Below, in pieces: positions 26,212-34,663 of a stretch of DNA of 64,000 bases (position 1 is the first letter of the stretch; every line of letters begins with the position of its first letter). Both the position numbers and the translations under genes were made by a program. Under the pieces are notes generated by a model. It was not told the DNA's origin. It was given only the letters and a program-made list of their open reading frames with translations, and did no database searches. Origin of the DNA: Luteococcus sp048595755 (GTDB lineage: Bacteria; Actinomycetota; Actinomycetes; Propionibacteriales; Propionibacteriaceae); assembly GCF_048595755.1 (NCBI RefSeq), contig NZ_CP184360.1, positions 2,170,001-2,234,000 of the forward strand, read 5' to 3'.

Positions 26212-27025
26212 ACAGCCACGCCGACGCGGCCAGCCACAGCACGACGGCCGCCAGCGAGGACTCCAGCCCGAAGTCACCGCCGGAGAGCGCCTCCGGGCCT
26301 GCCGGGGAGCTCCTGACCAGCCCATCGCCATTGGCGGTGGCGCCCGAGATGGCCGACCCCAGCAGCGGTCCCTGCACCACATTCCAGGCAGCATGGACTC
26401 CGATCACCACCCACAGGCTGCGGGTCAGGGCATAGAACAGTCCAAGACCAAGACCGGCCTCCACTGCGATGGCCACCGCCCCCCACCAGGTGGCATCGGG
26501 ATTGCCCAGGTGCACCATGCCGAACAGCAGGGCCGACAGCAGCAAGGCTCCCCAGGTGCCCAACCCGCGCTCGGCCAGCCGGAACAGGATGCCCCGGAAG
26601 ATGATCTCCTCGCTGATGCCCGCCACGACCCCAACCTGCAGCACGGGCAGCCACACCGGGGCGCTGGGATCCACCCCGGTCACGGTGCGCCAACCGAAGA
26701 GCCAGCACAGCGCGAAGACCAGCAGACAACCGACGGCGCCCGTCACAAGTCCGGTCACCAGCCCGCCGGCCCGGCGTGGTGCCAGTTCGTGTGGCACTGC
26801 CCGACCCTCCATCAGCACCACCACCAGCAGGTAGGCCACCACGGTGCAGAAGAGCTGCATCACGGCCCAGACCCATGCGGGGGAGTCGTGCCCGAGCGGC
26901 GAGATGGCCAGCGCGGTGGCGGTGAAACAGAGCGGGAAGGCGACGGCGCGGGCCAACGGGTGCGCCCGCCAGCCCAGACCGGGCACCGGCGCATCGGGCA
27001 AGCGGTCCGGCGAGGTCGGTAGCAC
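26141..27025 (-). CDS. CPBP-family intramembrane metalloprotease
   Basis: 294 residues with eight or so helices. CPBP (Abi/CAAX) motif 1 is SEEIIFRG (about 150), motif 2 is FGMVHLGN, motif 3 is HAAWNVVQG; the Glu-Glu and two His are therefore present. These proteases act on prenylated proteins in eukaryotes and often on peptides or in bacteriocin immunity in bacteria; the substrate here is unknown. GTG start two bases after the udk stop, so it is co-transcribed with udk. The 3' end runs 71 bases into sir2. Confidence 0.85.
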   Translation of the reverse strand: MLPTSPDRLPDAPVPGLGWRAHPLARAVAFPLCFTATALAISPLGHDSPAWVWAVMQLFCTVVAYLLVVVLMEGRAVPHELAPRRAGGLVTGLVTGAVGCLLVFALCWLFGWRTVTGVDPSAPVWLPVLQVGVVAGISEEIIFRGILFRLAERGLGTWGALLLSALLFGMVHLGNPDATWWGAVAIAVEAGLGLGLFYALTRSLWVVIGVHAAWNVVQGPLLGSAISGATANGDGLVRSSPAGPEALSGGDFGLESSLAAVVLWLAASAWLFIRLRENRDRMLAPAWRRRSPAV

Positions 27026-27027
27026 GC

Positions 27028-27606
27028 TCAGGCTCCGAGTTCCCGCACCAGCGCCATGGCCTGCTTCATGCCCATCGGCCGGAATCCGGCGGCCAGGGCG
27101 TGCTCACGCTTGGCGCCCTCCTCACGCCACAGCATCAGGCCGCGTCGCAGCAGGATGGACGGTGGCTTGCGGTGCTGGGCCAGGTCGCGCCGCAGTCGTC
27201 GCGCGAAGTTCGCGTGGCGCGAGCGGTCGAGCCACAGCGCGGTGACGGCAATGCCACGGCTGCGGCAGGCAGCCAGCAGGTCGGGGGCGAAGATGCCCTC
27301 AGCGATCACCACCCGGGCGCTTCCTAGATCGACCTCGCGCGTGCCCTCGGCCCGGCTGCGTGAAATGGAGTAGTTGGGCACCGTGGTGCGCCCCGATTCC
27401 AGCAACTCGCCCAGGGCGAGCGCGGCCCGGTCACAGTCCCAACTGCGCACGTCATCCCAGTCGACGCGATCGTCCACCACTGGCAGGCCGGGAGCGTCGT
27501 GGTCCTTGTAGAAGTCGTCAAGCCGGAACTGGGCGGCCCCGGTCACCCGGCCCAGGCGGGACTTGCCACTTCCGGAGGGGCCTGCCAACAGGATCACGGT
27601 GCGCAC
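27028..27606 (-). CDS. Uridine kinase-like P-loop kinase
   Basis: 192 residues. Walker A GPSGSGKS (about 9-16), the LDDFYKD lid/substrate motif and the VVIAEGIFAP segment are those of actinobacterial uridine kinases, which phosphorylate uridine or cytidine to the monophosphate. It fits with cdd and nucleoside uptake elsewhere in the window. I chose GTG 27606: the TAGCAT -10 box at 27620-27615 would place the transcript start at this codon, and TTG 27615 lies inside the box. Followed two bases later by the CPBP gene. Confidence 0.85.
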   Translation of the reverse strand: MRTVILLAGPSGSGKSRLGRVTGAAQFRLDDFYKDHDAPGLPVVDDRVDWDDVRSWDCDRAALALGELLESGRTTVPNYSISRSRAEGTREVDLGSARVVIAEGIFAPDLLAACRSRGIAVTALWLDRSRHANFARRLRRDLAQHRKPPSILLRRGLMLWREEGAKREHALAAGFRPMGMKQAMALVRELGA

Positions 27607-27630
27607 GGAGCCCAATGCTAGTGGGGCGGA

Positions 27631-29487
27631 TCACCAACCTCCGCCGCCACCGCCGCCAAAGCCGCCACCGCCGCCGCTGAAGCCCGAGCCGCCGCCGGAG
27701 GACTGCATCGACGAGGCGGCCGCCGCGGCCTGGGAACTCTGCATGGCCGAGGAGAAGCTGTCACCCATCGAGCTGATCGACGAGCCCAGGTAGCCGTAGC
27801 TGAAGGCGTAGTGATTGCCCACATACCAACCGGGCTGCATGTCATAGCGCCCCTCTGCGGCCAGCTGCTCGAACAACTTGCTCCACCGTTCCGCGACGCC
27901 GAACATGATCGCCCACGGCAGGTAGCGGGAGAAGATGTCCTCACCTTCCTCGAACCTGAGCTGGTCGGCCTCGGCGGTGCGCAGGTACAGCTCGAAGCCA
28001 CGCGCCTGCGCCAGCGCGGCCGATCCCTCGGCCGTGCGCGCCGGCATCCACGGGGAGACCACGGCGAGGGCGAGGCCCACCACCAGCAGGGCGAGTCCCG
28101 GCCAGGCCAGGTTGAGTAGGAGCATGCCCAGGATGAAGCCGAGCAGTCCCATGCCGGCCACCAGCAGACCGACGGCCAGCCAGACGATGCGCGTGGTCTG
28201 TGGGCTGCTGCTGAACCAGTGCCGGCCCCCGGTGACCTGCTTGTACAGCGCGGAACGGGCCTGCGGGAAGAGCTTGGCATAGCGCTTGTTCTTCAGCTGC
28301 TTGGTGGTCACCTGGTTGCCCTTGCTGAACAGGTGTTCCAGCACCTTCTTCTCGTGCGGCAACAGCTGCTGCGGCACCCGCGGCCGGGAGCGGGTGAAGG
28401 TCCAGGTCTTCTTGCCGGTCTGCTCGATGGTGAGGTGACCGCGCACGGCCAGGTCGATCAGGGTGGCGGTCACGTCGCGGGGGTCGGCCTTCTCGTCCAC
28501 CAGGGTCCCGATCTCACCGGGGGTCACCCCGGCCGGTGGGGTGAACTGCACGGCCACGGGGGCCTTGCGGCTGCTGCGGCGGGTGGCACCCGCCATGCCG
28601 GGCTCGGGGGCCAGGCCCGGTGTCAGGCCGACGTAGACCTCGTCGCGTCCGTGACGTCGTGCCGCCCGGACCACCAGCAGGAGTCCGGCCACCAGGATGC
28701 CGCCCGCGCCGGCGGCATTGGCCAGGTTCGGGGCAAAGGCACGGGTGGGGTTGAAGCGGGTCACCAACTCCGGTTCGGCATTCACGAAGGTGCCCGCGGG
28801 CACTCCCGCCACGACCTGCATCGGCTCGCCCTCGGCCAGGTTGTTGTGTCGGTAGGTCACCTCGGCGCCATCGGTGCTGGTGCGCTGGCAGGTCTGGGTG
28901 CGATCCACCCAACAGGCGGTGCGGGTCACCTCGGTGGGCATCACCAGGGTGGTGCTGGCATTGCGGATCGGCACCGTGAACCCGTCCCCGATGACATTCC
29001 AGTTGACCTCGTCCAGCCCGCTCTCGGCATTGGTCGGGTCGACGATGCCGTGCAACTGGTAGCTGATCTCGTAGGTCTGCAGGCCGCGCACCCGGGTGCC
29101 CTCGCGTCCCACGCGCAGCGTGAGCACACCGGGCTCGCTGGTGCGCTTGAGATTGGTCGGCGCCCCGGTGGGGCTGCTGACCCGGATCCGGTCGTACTTG
29201 ATGCGACGCCAGTGGTCCTTGTCGCCGGCGATCGCCTGACGGGTGACGAAGGTCAGGTAGGGGCCGTGGCCTGCATCGCGTCCGAAGTCGAAGTCGATCG
29301 TGGTGGTCACCCGAGCGGTGCCGTCCTCGGCCAGTTCCGCGCGGGTGTCATGCCGGGTGATCTGCCACTCGGAGGAGGTCTCGTCCGCCAGCGCGCGCTG
29401 GGGCGAGACCCCCACGACCAGCAGGGCCAGCAGAACGGCGAGGCAGCCCCGCAGCAGTGATCGGGCACGAAGGCGCAGTGGGTCCAT
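27631..29487 (-). CDS. DUF2207 membrane protein (copy 2)
   Basis: 618 residues. Signal peptide (LAVLLALLVVGVSPQRALA), DUF2207 extracellular domain (about 35-230; ITRHDTRAELAEDGTARVTTTIDFDFG), a helix near 260, a cytoplasmic winged-helix-like segment (FTPPAGVTPGEIGTLVDEKADPRDVTATLIDLAVRGHLTI), two helices, the family motif RFEEGEDIFSRYLPWAIMFGVAERW, and a Gly-rich tail ending in GGGGGGGW. Same order as copy 1 but about 200 residues shorter. Leaderless: TACGGT (29500-29495) is seven bases before the ATG. Function unknown; a role in the envelope is likely from topology. Confidence 0.85.
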   Translation of the reverse strand: MDPLRLRARSLLRGCLAVLLALLVVGVSPQRALADETSSEWQITRHDTRAELAEDGTARVTTTIDFDFGRDAGHGPYLTFVTRQAIAGDKDHWRRIKYDRIRVSSPTGAPTNLKRTSEPGVLTLRVGREGTRVRGLQTYEISYQLHGIVDPTNAESGLDEVNWNVIGDGFTVPIRNASTTLVMPTEVTRTACWVDRTQTCQRTSTDGAEVTYRHNNLAEGEPMQVVAGVPAGTFVNAEPELVTRFNPTRAFAPNLANAAGAGGILVAGLLLVVRAARRHGRDEVYVGLTPGLAPEPGMAGATRRSSRKAPVAVQFTPPAGVTPGEIGTLVDEKADPRDVTATLIDLAVRGHLTIEQTGKKTWTFTRSRPRVPQQLLPHEKKVLEHLFSKGNQVTTKQLKNKRYAKLFPQARSALYKQVTGGRHWFSSSPQTTRIVWLAVGLLVAGMGLLGFILGMLLLNLAWPGLALLVVGLALAVVSPWMPARTAEGSAALAQARGFELYLRTAEADQLRFEEGEDIFSRYLPWAIMFGVAERWSKLFEQLAAEGRYDMQPGWYVGNHYAFSYGYLGSSISSMGDSFSSAMQSSQAAAAASSMQSSGGGSGFSGGGGGFGGGGGGGW

Positions 29488-29573
29488 GTCATCAACCGTA
29501 TGCGATCGGCAGGCCAGGCCGGACCACGAAATCGCCTGTCAGGGGCGACTCTGGGAGGTGACGCGGTGGCCGC

Positions 29574-31232
29574 TCAGACGCCCAGCGCGGTGGCCATCTC
29601 GTCCCGAAGCAGGGTCAGCATCGCGGCGGCCTCCTGTTGGGCGGCCTTGAGGTCCTGCTGCGACCGCTGGGCATCCACCCGGGCCTCCAGGTAGCACTTC
29701 AGCTTCGGCTCGGTCCCCGACGGGCGGGCGACCACGTGCACCCGCTCGCCCGACAACTCGATGGCATCGGTGGGAGGCAGTTCGTCGGTGCCCTGATTGA
29801 GGTCGCGCACCTGGACGGGGGCGCCCGCCAACATCGCGGGCGGATCATTGCGCAGTCGTTGCATGGCGTCGCGGATGATCTGCAGGTCGTCCACCCGCAC
29901 GCTGAGCTGGCTGGTGGCGTGCACGCCGTGGGTACGGGCGATCTCGTCCAGACGATCGGCGATCGTCTCGCCCCGGGCCTTGAGCTCGGCCGCGAGGCGC
30001 AGAATGGTCAGGCAGGCGGTGATGCCGTCCTTGTCGGGCACGTGCGGCGAATCACAGCAGTAGCCGATGGCCTCCTCATAGCCGAAGGCCAGGTTGGGGA
30101 CCCGACCGATCCACTTGAAGCCGGTCAGCGTGGTGACGTGCTCGCGGCCGGCGGCCCGGGCCATGGTGCCCAGCAGGGTGGAGGAGACCACCGAATTGGC
30201 GAAGACCCCGTCGACCCCGCGACGGATCGCGTCATCGCCCAGCAGCGAGCCCAGCTCGTCGCCGGTGAGCATCCGCCAGCCGACCCCCGGGAAGGGCGCC
30301 GCGATGGCGCAACGGTCGGCATCGGGATCATTGGCGACCACCAGGTCGACGTCGGTCTGCTCGGCGAGTTCGAGGGCCAGGTCGATGGCGCCGGGCTCCT
30401 CGGGATTCGGGAAGGCGACGGTGGGGAAGAGCGGATCCGGATCGTGCTGCTGGGGCACGCTGTGGGCAGCCGGGAAGCCCGCTGCCTCGACGGCCTGCTC
30501 CACCACGCGTGCCCCCACGCCGTGCATGGCGGTGTAGACCCATTCCACCTGGCGGGGGCTGTCGGCCGGCACCAGTTGCTGGGCCACGGCCACGTAGTCG
30601 TCCACCAACTGCTGGCCGATCATCTCGTAGTCCGTGCTCCGGGGCAGCGTCTCGACCGGCTGCGCCGAGACCCGTTCGATCTGCTGCTGGATCTCTGCAT
30701 CCGCCGGTGGGACGATCTGCGAGCCGTCACCCAGGTAGACCTTGTAGCCGTTGTCGGCCGGGGGATTGTGGCTCGCGGTGACGACGATGCCTGCCACGCA
30801 ACCCAGGTGCTGGATGCCGAAGGCCACCACCGGCGTCGGGACGTGCCCCTCGCTCAGGATGGGCTGGAAGCCGGCCCCGGCGAGCACCTCCGCGGTGTCA
30901 CGGGCGAAGACGTCGGAATTGGTTCGCGCGTCGTAGCCGATGAGCACCTTGCCCCCGGCACGGCCCTGTTCGACCAACCAGGCGCCGAAACCGGCGGCGG
31001 CGCGACTGACCACCACCCGGTTCATCCGCCCCGGGCCCGGCCCCAGTGCCGCGCGCAGGCCGGCCGTGCCGAAGGTCAGCGGCCCGGCGAAGGCGTCGGT
31101 GATCTCGTCGCTGGCGCCCTGGTCACCCGCGTCACTGGCGGCCAACAGCTCGGCCAGGCGGGCCTGGGTCTCGGGATCAGGATCCTGGGCGATCCAGCCA
31201 AGGACGGTGCGGCGCAGGTCGGCGTCGATCAT
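29574..31232 (-). CDS. Phosphohexomutase/phosphopentomutase, PmmB type
   Basis: 552 residues of the alpha-D-phosphohexomutase superfamily, the long form with the N-terminal LTFGTAGLRAALGPGPGRMN. The phosphoserine loop is VTASHNPPADNGYK, the metal loop NDPDADRC, the sugar loop GYEEAIGY and the phosphate loop ARPSGTEPKLKCYLE. The family includes phosphoglucomutase, phosphomannomutase and phosphopentomutase. Directly downstream of purine nucleoside phosphorylase, the sensible substrate is ribose-1-phosphate, sending the pentose to ribose-5-phosphate; this is inference from context. The same pairing (deoD-pmmB) occurs in mycobacteria. The ATG at 31232 has GAAGGAGC upstream. Confidence 0.88.
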   Translation of the reverse strand: MIDADLRRTVLGWIAQDPDPETQARLAELLAASDAGDQGASDEITDAFAGPLTFGTAGLRAALGPGPGRMNRVVVSRAAAGFGAWLVEQGRAGGKVLIGYDARTNSDVFARDTAEVLAGAGFQPILSEGHVPTPVVAFGIQHLGCVAGIVVTASHNPPADNGYKVYLGDGSQIVPPADAEIQQQIERVSAQPVETLPRSTDYEMIGQQLVDDYVAVAQQLVPADSPRQVEWVYTAMHGVGARVVEQAVEAAGFPAAHSVPQQHDPDPLFPTVAFPNPEEPGAIDLALELAEQTDVDLVVANDPDADRCAIAAPFPGVGWRMLTGDELGSLLGDDAIRRGVDGVFANSVVSSTLLGTMARAAGREHVTTLTGFKWIGRVPNLAFGYEEAIGYCCDSPHVPDKDGITACLTILRLAAELKARGETIADRLDEIARTHGVHATSQLSVRVDDLQIIRDAMQRLRNDPPAMLAGAPVQVRDLNQGTDELPPTDAIELSGERVHVVARPSGTEPKLKCYLEARVDAQRSQQDLKAAQQEAAAMLTLLRDEMATALGV

Positions 31233-31264
31233 GTGGGTGTGCTCCTTCGGGGTGGGGACTGGGG

Positions 31265-32089
31265 TCAGAGCGCGGCGAGCAGTCCCTGCAGCAGCGAGGT
31301 CAGGCGGGGGCCGGCCTGCTTGCCGGCCTCGATCACTTCTTGGTGGTCGAGGTTCTCCCCGCTGATGCCGGCCGCGGCATTGGTGACCAGTGAGATGCCG
31401 AGCACCTCGAGCCCCGCCTCGCGGGCGGCGATGGTCTCCAAGGCGGTGGACATCCCCACCAGGGATCCTCCCAGGATGCCTGCCATCTTCACCTCGGCGG
31501 GGGTCTCGTAGCTGGGGCCGCTGAACTGCACGTAGACACCTTCGGGCAGCGACGGCTCGACCTGTCGTGCCACGGTCATCAACCGTCGGCTGTAGGCCTC
31601 CGACATGTCGATGAAGGTGGCGCCACGCAGCGGTGTGGCACCGGTCAGGTTGATGTGGTCCGCGATCAGGACCGCGGTTCCGGGAGCCCAGGCAGGATCC
31701 AGGCCACCGCAGCCATTGGTCAGCACCAGCATGGTGGCACCCAGCGCGGCGGCGGTGCGCACTCCGTGCACGACGGGCGCCACCCCGCGACCCTCGTAAA
31801 AATGGGTACGGCCGGTCAGCACCATGGCCACCTTGCCATTGGGGGTGCGGGCCAGCCGCAGCGCACCGCCGTGCCCCTGGACGACGGGCTTGCTGAAGCC
31901 GGGCACCTCGTCGAGCGGCACGCTGGCGATCTCCTCGCCCAACTCCTCGACGCCCTGGTTCCAGCCAGAGCCCAGCACCAGGGCCAGGTCGATGCCCTCG
32001 ATCCCTGCTGGTGCAAGGAGTGTGCGACGAACATGGTCGGCGGCCGTGGCTGCTGCCGCGGAAGGATCGGCGAAGTCGATGGTGTTCAC
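31265..32089 (-). CDS. Purine nucleoside phosphorylase
   Basis: 274 residues, trimeric PNP type (inosine/guanosine specific). Splits purine nucleosides with phosphate to base plus ribose-1-phosphate. Conserved: LALVLGSGWNQGVEEL (phosphate loop), QGHGGALRLAR, GRTHFYEGRG, LTNGCGGLDP, and the base-binding GPSYETPAEVKM ... VGMSTALETIAAREAG ... VTNAAAGIS. GTG 32089 lies seven bases after TATTGT (32102-32097), so the message is leaderless. Operon with the mutase. Products of add (inosine) would be its substrate. Confidence 0.93.
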   Translation of the reverse strand: MNTIDFADPSAAAATAADHVRRTLLAPAGIEGIDLALVLGSGWNQGVEELGEEIASVPLDEVPGFSKPVVQGHGGALRLARTPNGKVAMVLTGRTHFYEGRGVAPVVHGVRTAAALGATMLVLTNGCGGLDPAWAPGTAVLIADHINLTGATPLRGATFIDMSEAYSRRLMTVARQVEPSLPEGVYVQFSGPSYETPAEVKMAGILGGSLVGMSTALETIAAREAGLEVLGISLVTNAAAGISGENLDHQEVIEAGKQAGPRLTSLLQGLLAAL

Positions 32090-32096
32090 CTGTCAA

Positions 32097-32129
32097 ACAA
32101 TAGGGGCCGGGCCAGAAGTCTGGAAGAAT
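32097..32129. promoter_or_regulatory. Divergent leaderless promoters, PNP and lpdA
   Basis: TATTGT on the minus strand (32102-32097) serves PNP; AAGAAT on the plus strand (32124-32129), seven bases before GTG 32137, serves lpdA. The latter box is repeated almost unchanged before the glycosyltransferase at 61053. Confidence 0.5.
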
Positions 32130-32136
32130 GACCCAC

Positions 32137-33564
32137 GTGACCAGAGTCGTGATCATTGGTGGAGGCCCCGGAGGCTACGAAGCTGCCCTTGTGGCGGCCC
32201 AACTCGGCGCGGAGGTGACTCTCGTGGAACGCACTGGGCTCGGCGGCGCCGCCGTGCTCACCGACTGCGTCCCCTCGAAGACCCTCATCGCCACATCGGA
32301 GGTGATGACCACCATCGAGCGGGCGGGAGAGCTCGGGCTGAAGGTCACCGCCTCCGGAGAGGACGACAGCATCGCGTCGTCGGTGGAGGTCGACCTGGAG
32401 CAGGTGAACCGGCGCGTGCTGGACCTGGCCCGGGCCCAGTCGGAGTCGATCGCCGCGCAGCTGGAGCGCGCAGGCGTGGAGTACATCCAGGCGGAGGCGC
32501 GGCTGGACGGCCCGACCACGGTGGTGATCGTGGGGGAGCAGGGCGAGCAGCGCATCGAGACCGACATCATCCTGCTGGCCACCGGCACCACGCCGCGTGA
32601 GCTGGAGACCGCCAAGTGTGACGGCGAACGCATCCTGAACTGGAAGCAGGTCTACAACCTCACCGAGCTTCCCGAGAAGCTGATCGTGGTCGGCTCGGGA
32701 GTCACCGGTGCCGAGTTCGCCAATGCCTATGACGCGTTGGGCGTCGACGTGGTGCTGGTCAGCTCGCGCTCGCAGGTGCTGCCGGGCGAGGACCAGGACG
32801 CCGCCGCCGTGCTGCAGGACGTCTTCGAGCGTCGCGGCATGGAGATCATGAGCGAGTGCCGGGCCAATGCCGCCCGTCGTGAGGGCGACGAGGTCGTCGT
32901 CACGTTGGAGGATGGCCGCGAGATCCGCGGTTCGCACTGCCTGATGGCCGTGGGTTCCATCCCCAACACGCAGGGGATCGGCCTGGAGGAAGCCGGCATC
33001 GAGCTCTCCAAGAGCGGCCACATCGTCGTCGACAAGGTCTCGCGCACCTCGCAGCGCACCGTCTACGCCGCCGGTGACGTGACCGGAGTCTTCGCGCTGG
33101 CCTCCGTGGCCGCCATGCAGGGCCGCATCGCCATGTGGCACGCGCTCGGCGATGCCGTCGCCCCGCTGAACCTCAAGTCGGTCAGCTCCAATGTCTTCAC
33201 CGCCCCGGAGATCGCCACCGTCGGCATGACGCAGAAGCAGGTGGACGAGGGTGACCTGCGGATCGGCACCAAGACGCTGCAGCTGGCCGGGAACCCGAGG
33301 GCCAAGATGCAGGGCGTCAACGAGGGCTTCGTGAAGGTCTTCTGCCTGCCGGTGACCGGCATCATCGTGGGTGGCGTGGTCGTCGCGCCGCACGCCTCGG
33401 AGCTGATCCACTCACTCTCGCTGGCGGTGGCGGAGAAGATCACCGTCGACCAGTTCAGCCACGACTTCACGGTCTATCCGTCCATGTCGGGGTCGATTGC
33501 GGAGGCAGCACGCCAGCTGCACCTGCACGACCACCCGGAGAAGCCGTCCAAGACGCAGGTCTGA
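32137..33564 (+). CDS. lpdA: LpdA-type NAD(P)H quinone reductase flavoprotein
   Basis: 475 residues, pyridine-nucleotide disulfide oxidoreductase fold: FAD site VIIGGGPGGYEAAL, NAD site VVGSGVTGAEFANAY, FAD site 2 TVYAAGDVTG. The redox loop reads GGAAVLTDCVPSKT, so only the second of the two redox cysteines is present, and the C-terminal His-x-Thr pair of lipoamide dehydrogenases is replaced (TVYPSMSGS). This matches M. tuberculosis LpdA (Rv3303c), a quinone reductase without lipoamide activity. GTG 32137 is chosen from the -10 spacing; ATG 32128 would add three residues. A strong terminator follows. Confidence 0.9.
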   Translation: MTRVVIIGGGPGGYEAALVAAQLGAEVTLVERTGLGGAAVLTDCVPSKTLIATSEVMTTIERAGELGLKVTASGEDDSIASSVEVDLEQVNRRVLDLARAQSESIAAQLERAGVEYIQAEARLDGPTTVVIVGEQGEQRIETDIILLATGTTPRELETAKCDGERILNWKQVYNLTELPEKLIVVGSGVTGAEFANAYDALGVDVVLVSSRSQVLPGEDQDAAAVLQDVFERRGMEIMSECRANAARREGDEVVVTLEDGREIRGSHCLMAVGSIPNTQGIGLEEAGIELSKSGHIVVDKVSRTSQRTVYAAGDVTGVFALASVAAMQGRIAMWHALGDAVAPLNLKSVSSNVFTAPEIATVGMTQKQVDEGDLRIGTKTLQLAGNPRAKMQGVNEGFVKVFCLPVTGIIVGGVVVAPHASELIHSLSLAVAEKITVDQFSHDFTVYPSMSGSIAEAARQLHLHDHPEKPSKTQV

Positions 33565-33568
33565 TCCG

Positions 33569-33615
33569 TCTGGTCACCGCAGCAGGAAGTCGGCCCTCCG
33601 GCTGCGGTGGCCAGA
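33569..33615 (+). terminator. Terminator hairpin after lpdA
   Basis: Arms 33569-33583 and 33601-33615 pair over 15 bases with one G-T pair and a 17-base loop. The rest of the 173-base gap to the convergent gene at 33738 holds a weaker 7-bp inverted repeat (33629-33635 with 33653-33659) and nothing else I can support. Confidence 0.75.
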
Positions 33616-33737
33616 CAGCATGGGCCGTGGCGTGATCGAGCCGACAGGCGCGTCACGCCGTCCACCAGTGCTGCCCCGGTGCCCGTGGCTCACGACGACC
33701 ACCCGTTGCGTGTCCTCGCGCCCGAACCACCACGGGG

Positions 33738-34571
33738 TCAGTCGCCGAGGAAGTCTCCCAGCCCGTCGAACATGCCCCCGATGCCGTCACCGATGGACTC
33801 GAAACCCTCGCCGATGCCGCCGAACATGTCACCGACGCCCTCGCCCATCTCACCCAGGCCGTCGCCCATGCCGTCCATCATGTACGGCAGGCCGCTCATG
33901 CCGTGGAAGATCATGGAACCGATCGCGATGTCGCGAATGAGGTTCGAGCCCTGCCAGCCGGTGTAGTAGCCCTGCGCCCACGGGGCGTAGGCCGGGCCAC
34001 CCTGCCAGTAGGGCACGCGCTGGGCGCCCACCTGCACGGTGCGGATGTAGGGGTCGGCGCCGGCCAGCACCCGTTCGGCATCGGCCGGGCACGCGGGGAT
34101 GTCGCGCGGCGCCCCGCCGGGCGGGGTCCAGGAGACATTCTGGCTGCTGGGGCCGTGGGCCGGGTTGAAGAAACACGGCGGCCTCTTCTGCGGCAGGGGA
34201 TCGCCGGCCACCCGTGCATTGACGCACGCGATGGCGTAGCGCCCGTCCTCCAGGATCTCGGTGACGTGGCGGATCTCGTCGGGCTGCGTGACGGCGTCCA
34301 AGGACTTCTTGGCGTCGTCGTAGGCGTCCAGTGCGCGCTCATAGTCCTGCCGCATGGCGTGGTCCAGCGGGTGACCGGCCACCTGGGAATCCAGACGCTG
34401 CAATTCCTCGCCGAACTTGGTGACGTCCTCCTCGGCGGCTCGCCGACTGGTGGTCAGGGCTGCCTCCAGCTCGGCAGTCTGCTGGGCCTCGAGGGCCTTG
34501 CGCTGCCGGCTCGACTGGAACAGGGCAGCAACCGTGAGCACCACCATCAGGAGCATCAGGATTTCGAACAT
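33738..34571 (-). CDS. Conserved actinobacterial membrane protein of unknown function
   Basis: 277 residues. One N-terminal helix (MFEILMLLMVVLTVAALFQ), then an Ala/Glu/Gln-rich coiled coil (about 22-80), an alpha-helical segment to about 120, and a conserved-looking Cys/Pro block (RPPCFFNPAHGPSSQ ... PPGGAPRDIPACPADAERV ... VPYWQGGPAYAPWAQGYY). The last 45 residues are about six heptads of the type G-D/E-G-hydrophobic-G-D/E-M/F. I know similar CFF(D/N)P-HGPS proteins in actinobacteria but no function. ATG 34571 is chosen because the helix starts there; CACACT seven bases upstream is a possible -10. Confidence 0.65.
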   Translation of the reverse strand: MFEILMLLMVVLTVAALFQSSRQRKALEAQQTAELEAALTTSRRAAEEDVTKFGEELQRLDSQVAGHPLDHAMRQDYERALDAYDDAKKSLDAVTQPDEIRHVTEILEDGRYAIACVNARVAGDPLPQKRPPCFFNPAHGPSSQNVSWTPPGGAPRDIPACPADAERVLAGADPYIRTVQVGAQRVPYWQGGPAYAPWAQGYYTGWQGSNLIRDIAIGSMIFHGMSGLPYMMDGMGDGLGEMGEGVGDMFGGIGEGFESIGDGIGGMFDGLGDFLGD

Positions 34572-34594
34572 GGCTACCAGTGTGCTGCATGCAC

Positions 34595-34624
34595 GAGGCG
34601 GGCCCAACCGTGTGGGCCCGCCTC
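34595..34624 (-). terminator. Terminator hairpin after accA3
   Basis: Perfect 12-base arms (34595-34606, 34613-34624) with a six-base loop, between the accA3 stop and the start of the unknown membrane protein gene. Confidence 0.8.
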
Positions 34625-34663
34625 GGCAGTATTCATGGAGTCTTCACAGACTCGGTCAGTGGA

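Noticed and set aside
28219..29460. 413-codon open frame on the plus strand opposite the second DUF2207 gene
   Set aside because: It is a mirror of a GC-rich coding strand: low-complexity Gly/His/Gln composition, no family features, and the minus-strand gene has a clear signal peptide, domains and start.
29574..31232. Phosphomannomutase as the specific activity
   Set aside because: The family motif set does not decide the sugar; operon position behind purine nucleoside phosphorylase favours a phosphopentomutase role, so I kept a broad name.
32137..33564. Dihydrolipoamide dehydrogenase
   Set aside because: One of the two redox cysteines and the C-terminal catalytic His are missing.
33629..33659. 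Second terminator in the lpdA downstream gap
   Set aside because: Arms are only seven bases with a 17-base loop and no U-run; the stronger hairpin at 33569-33615 suffices.
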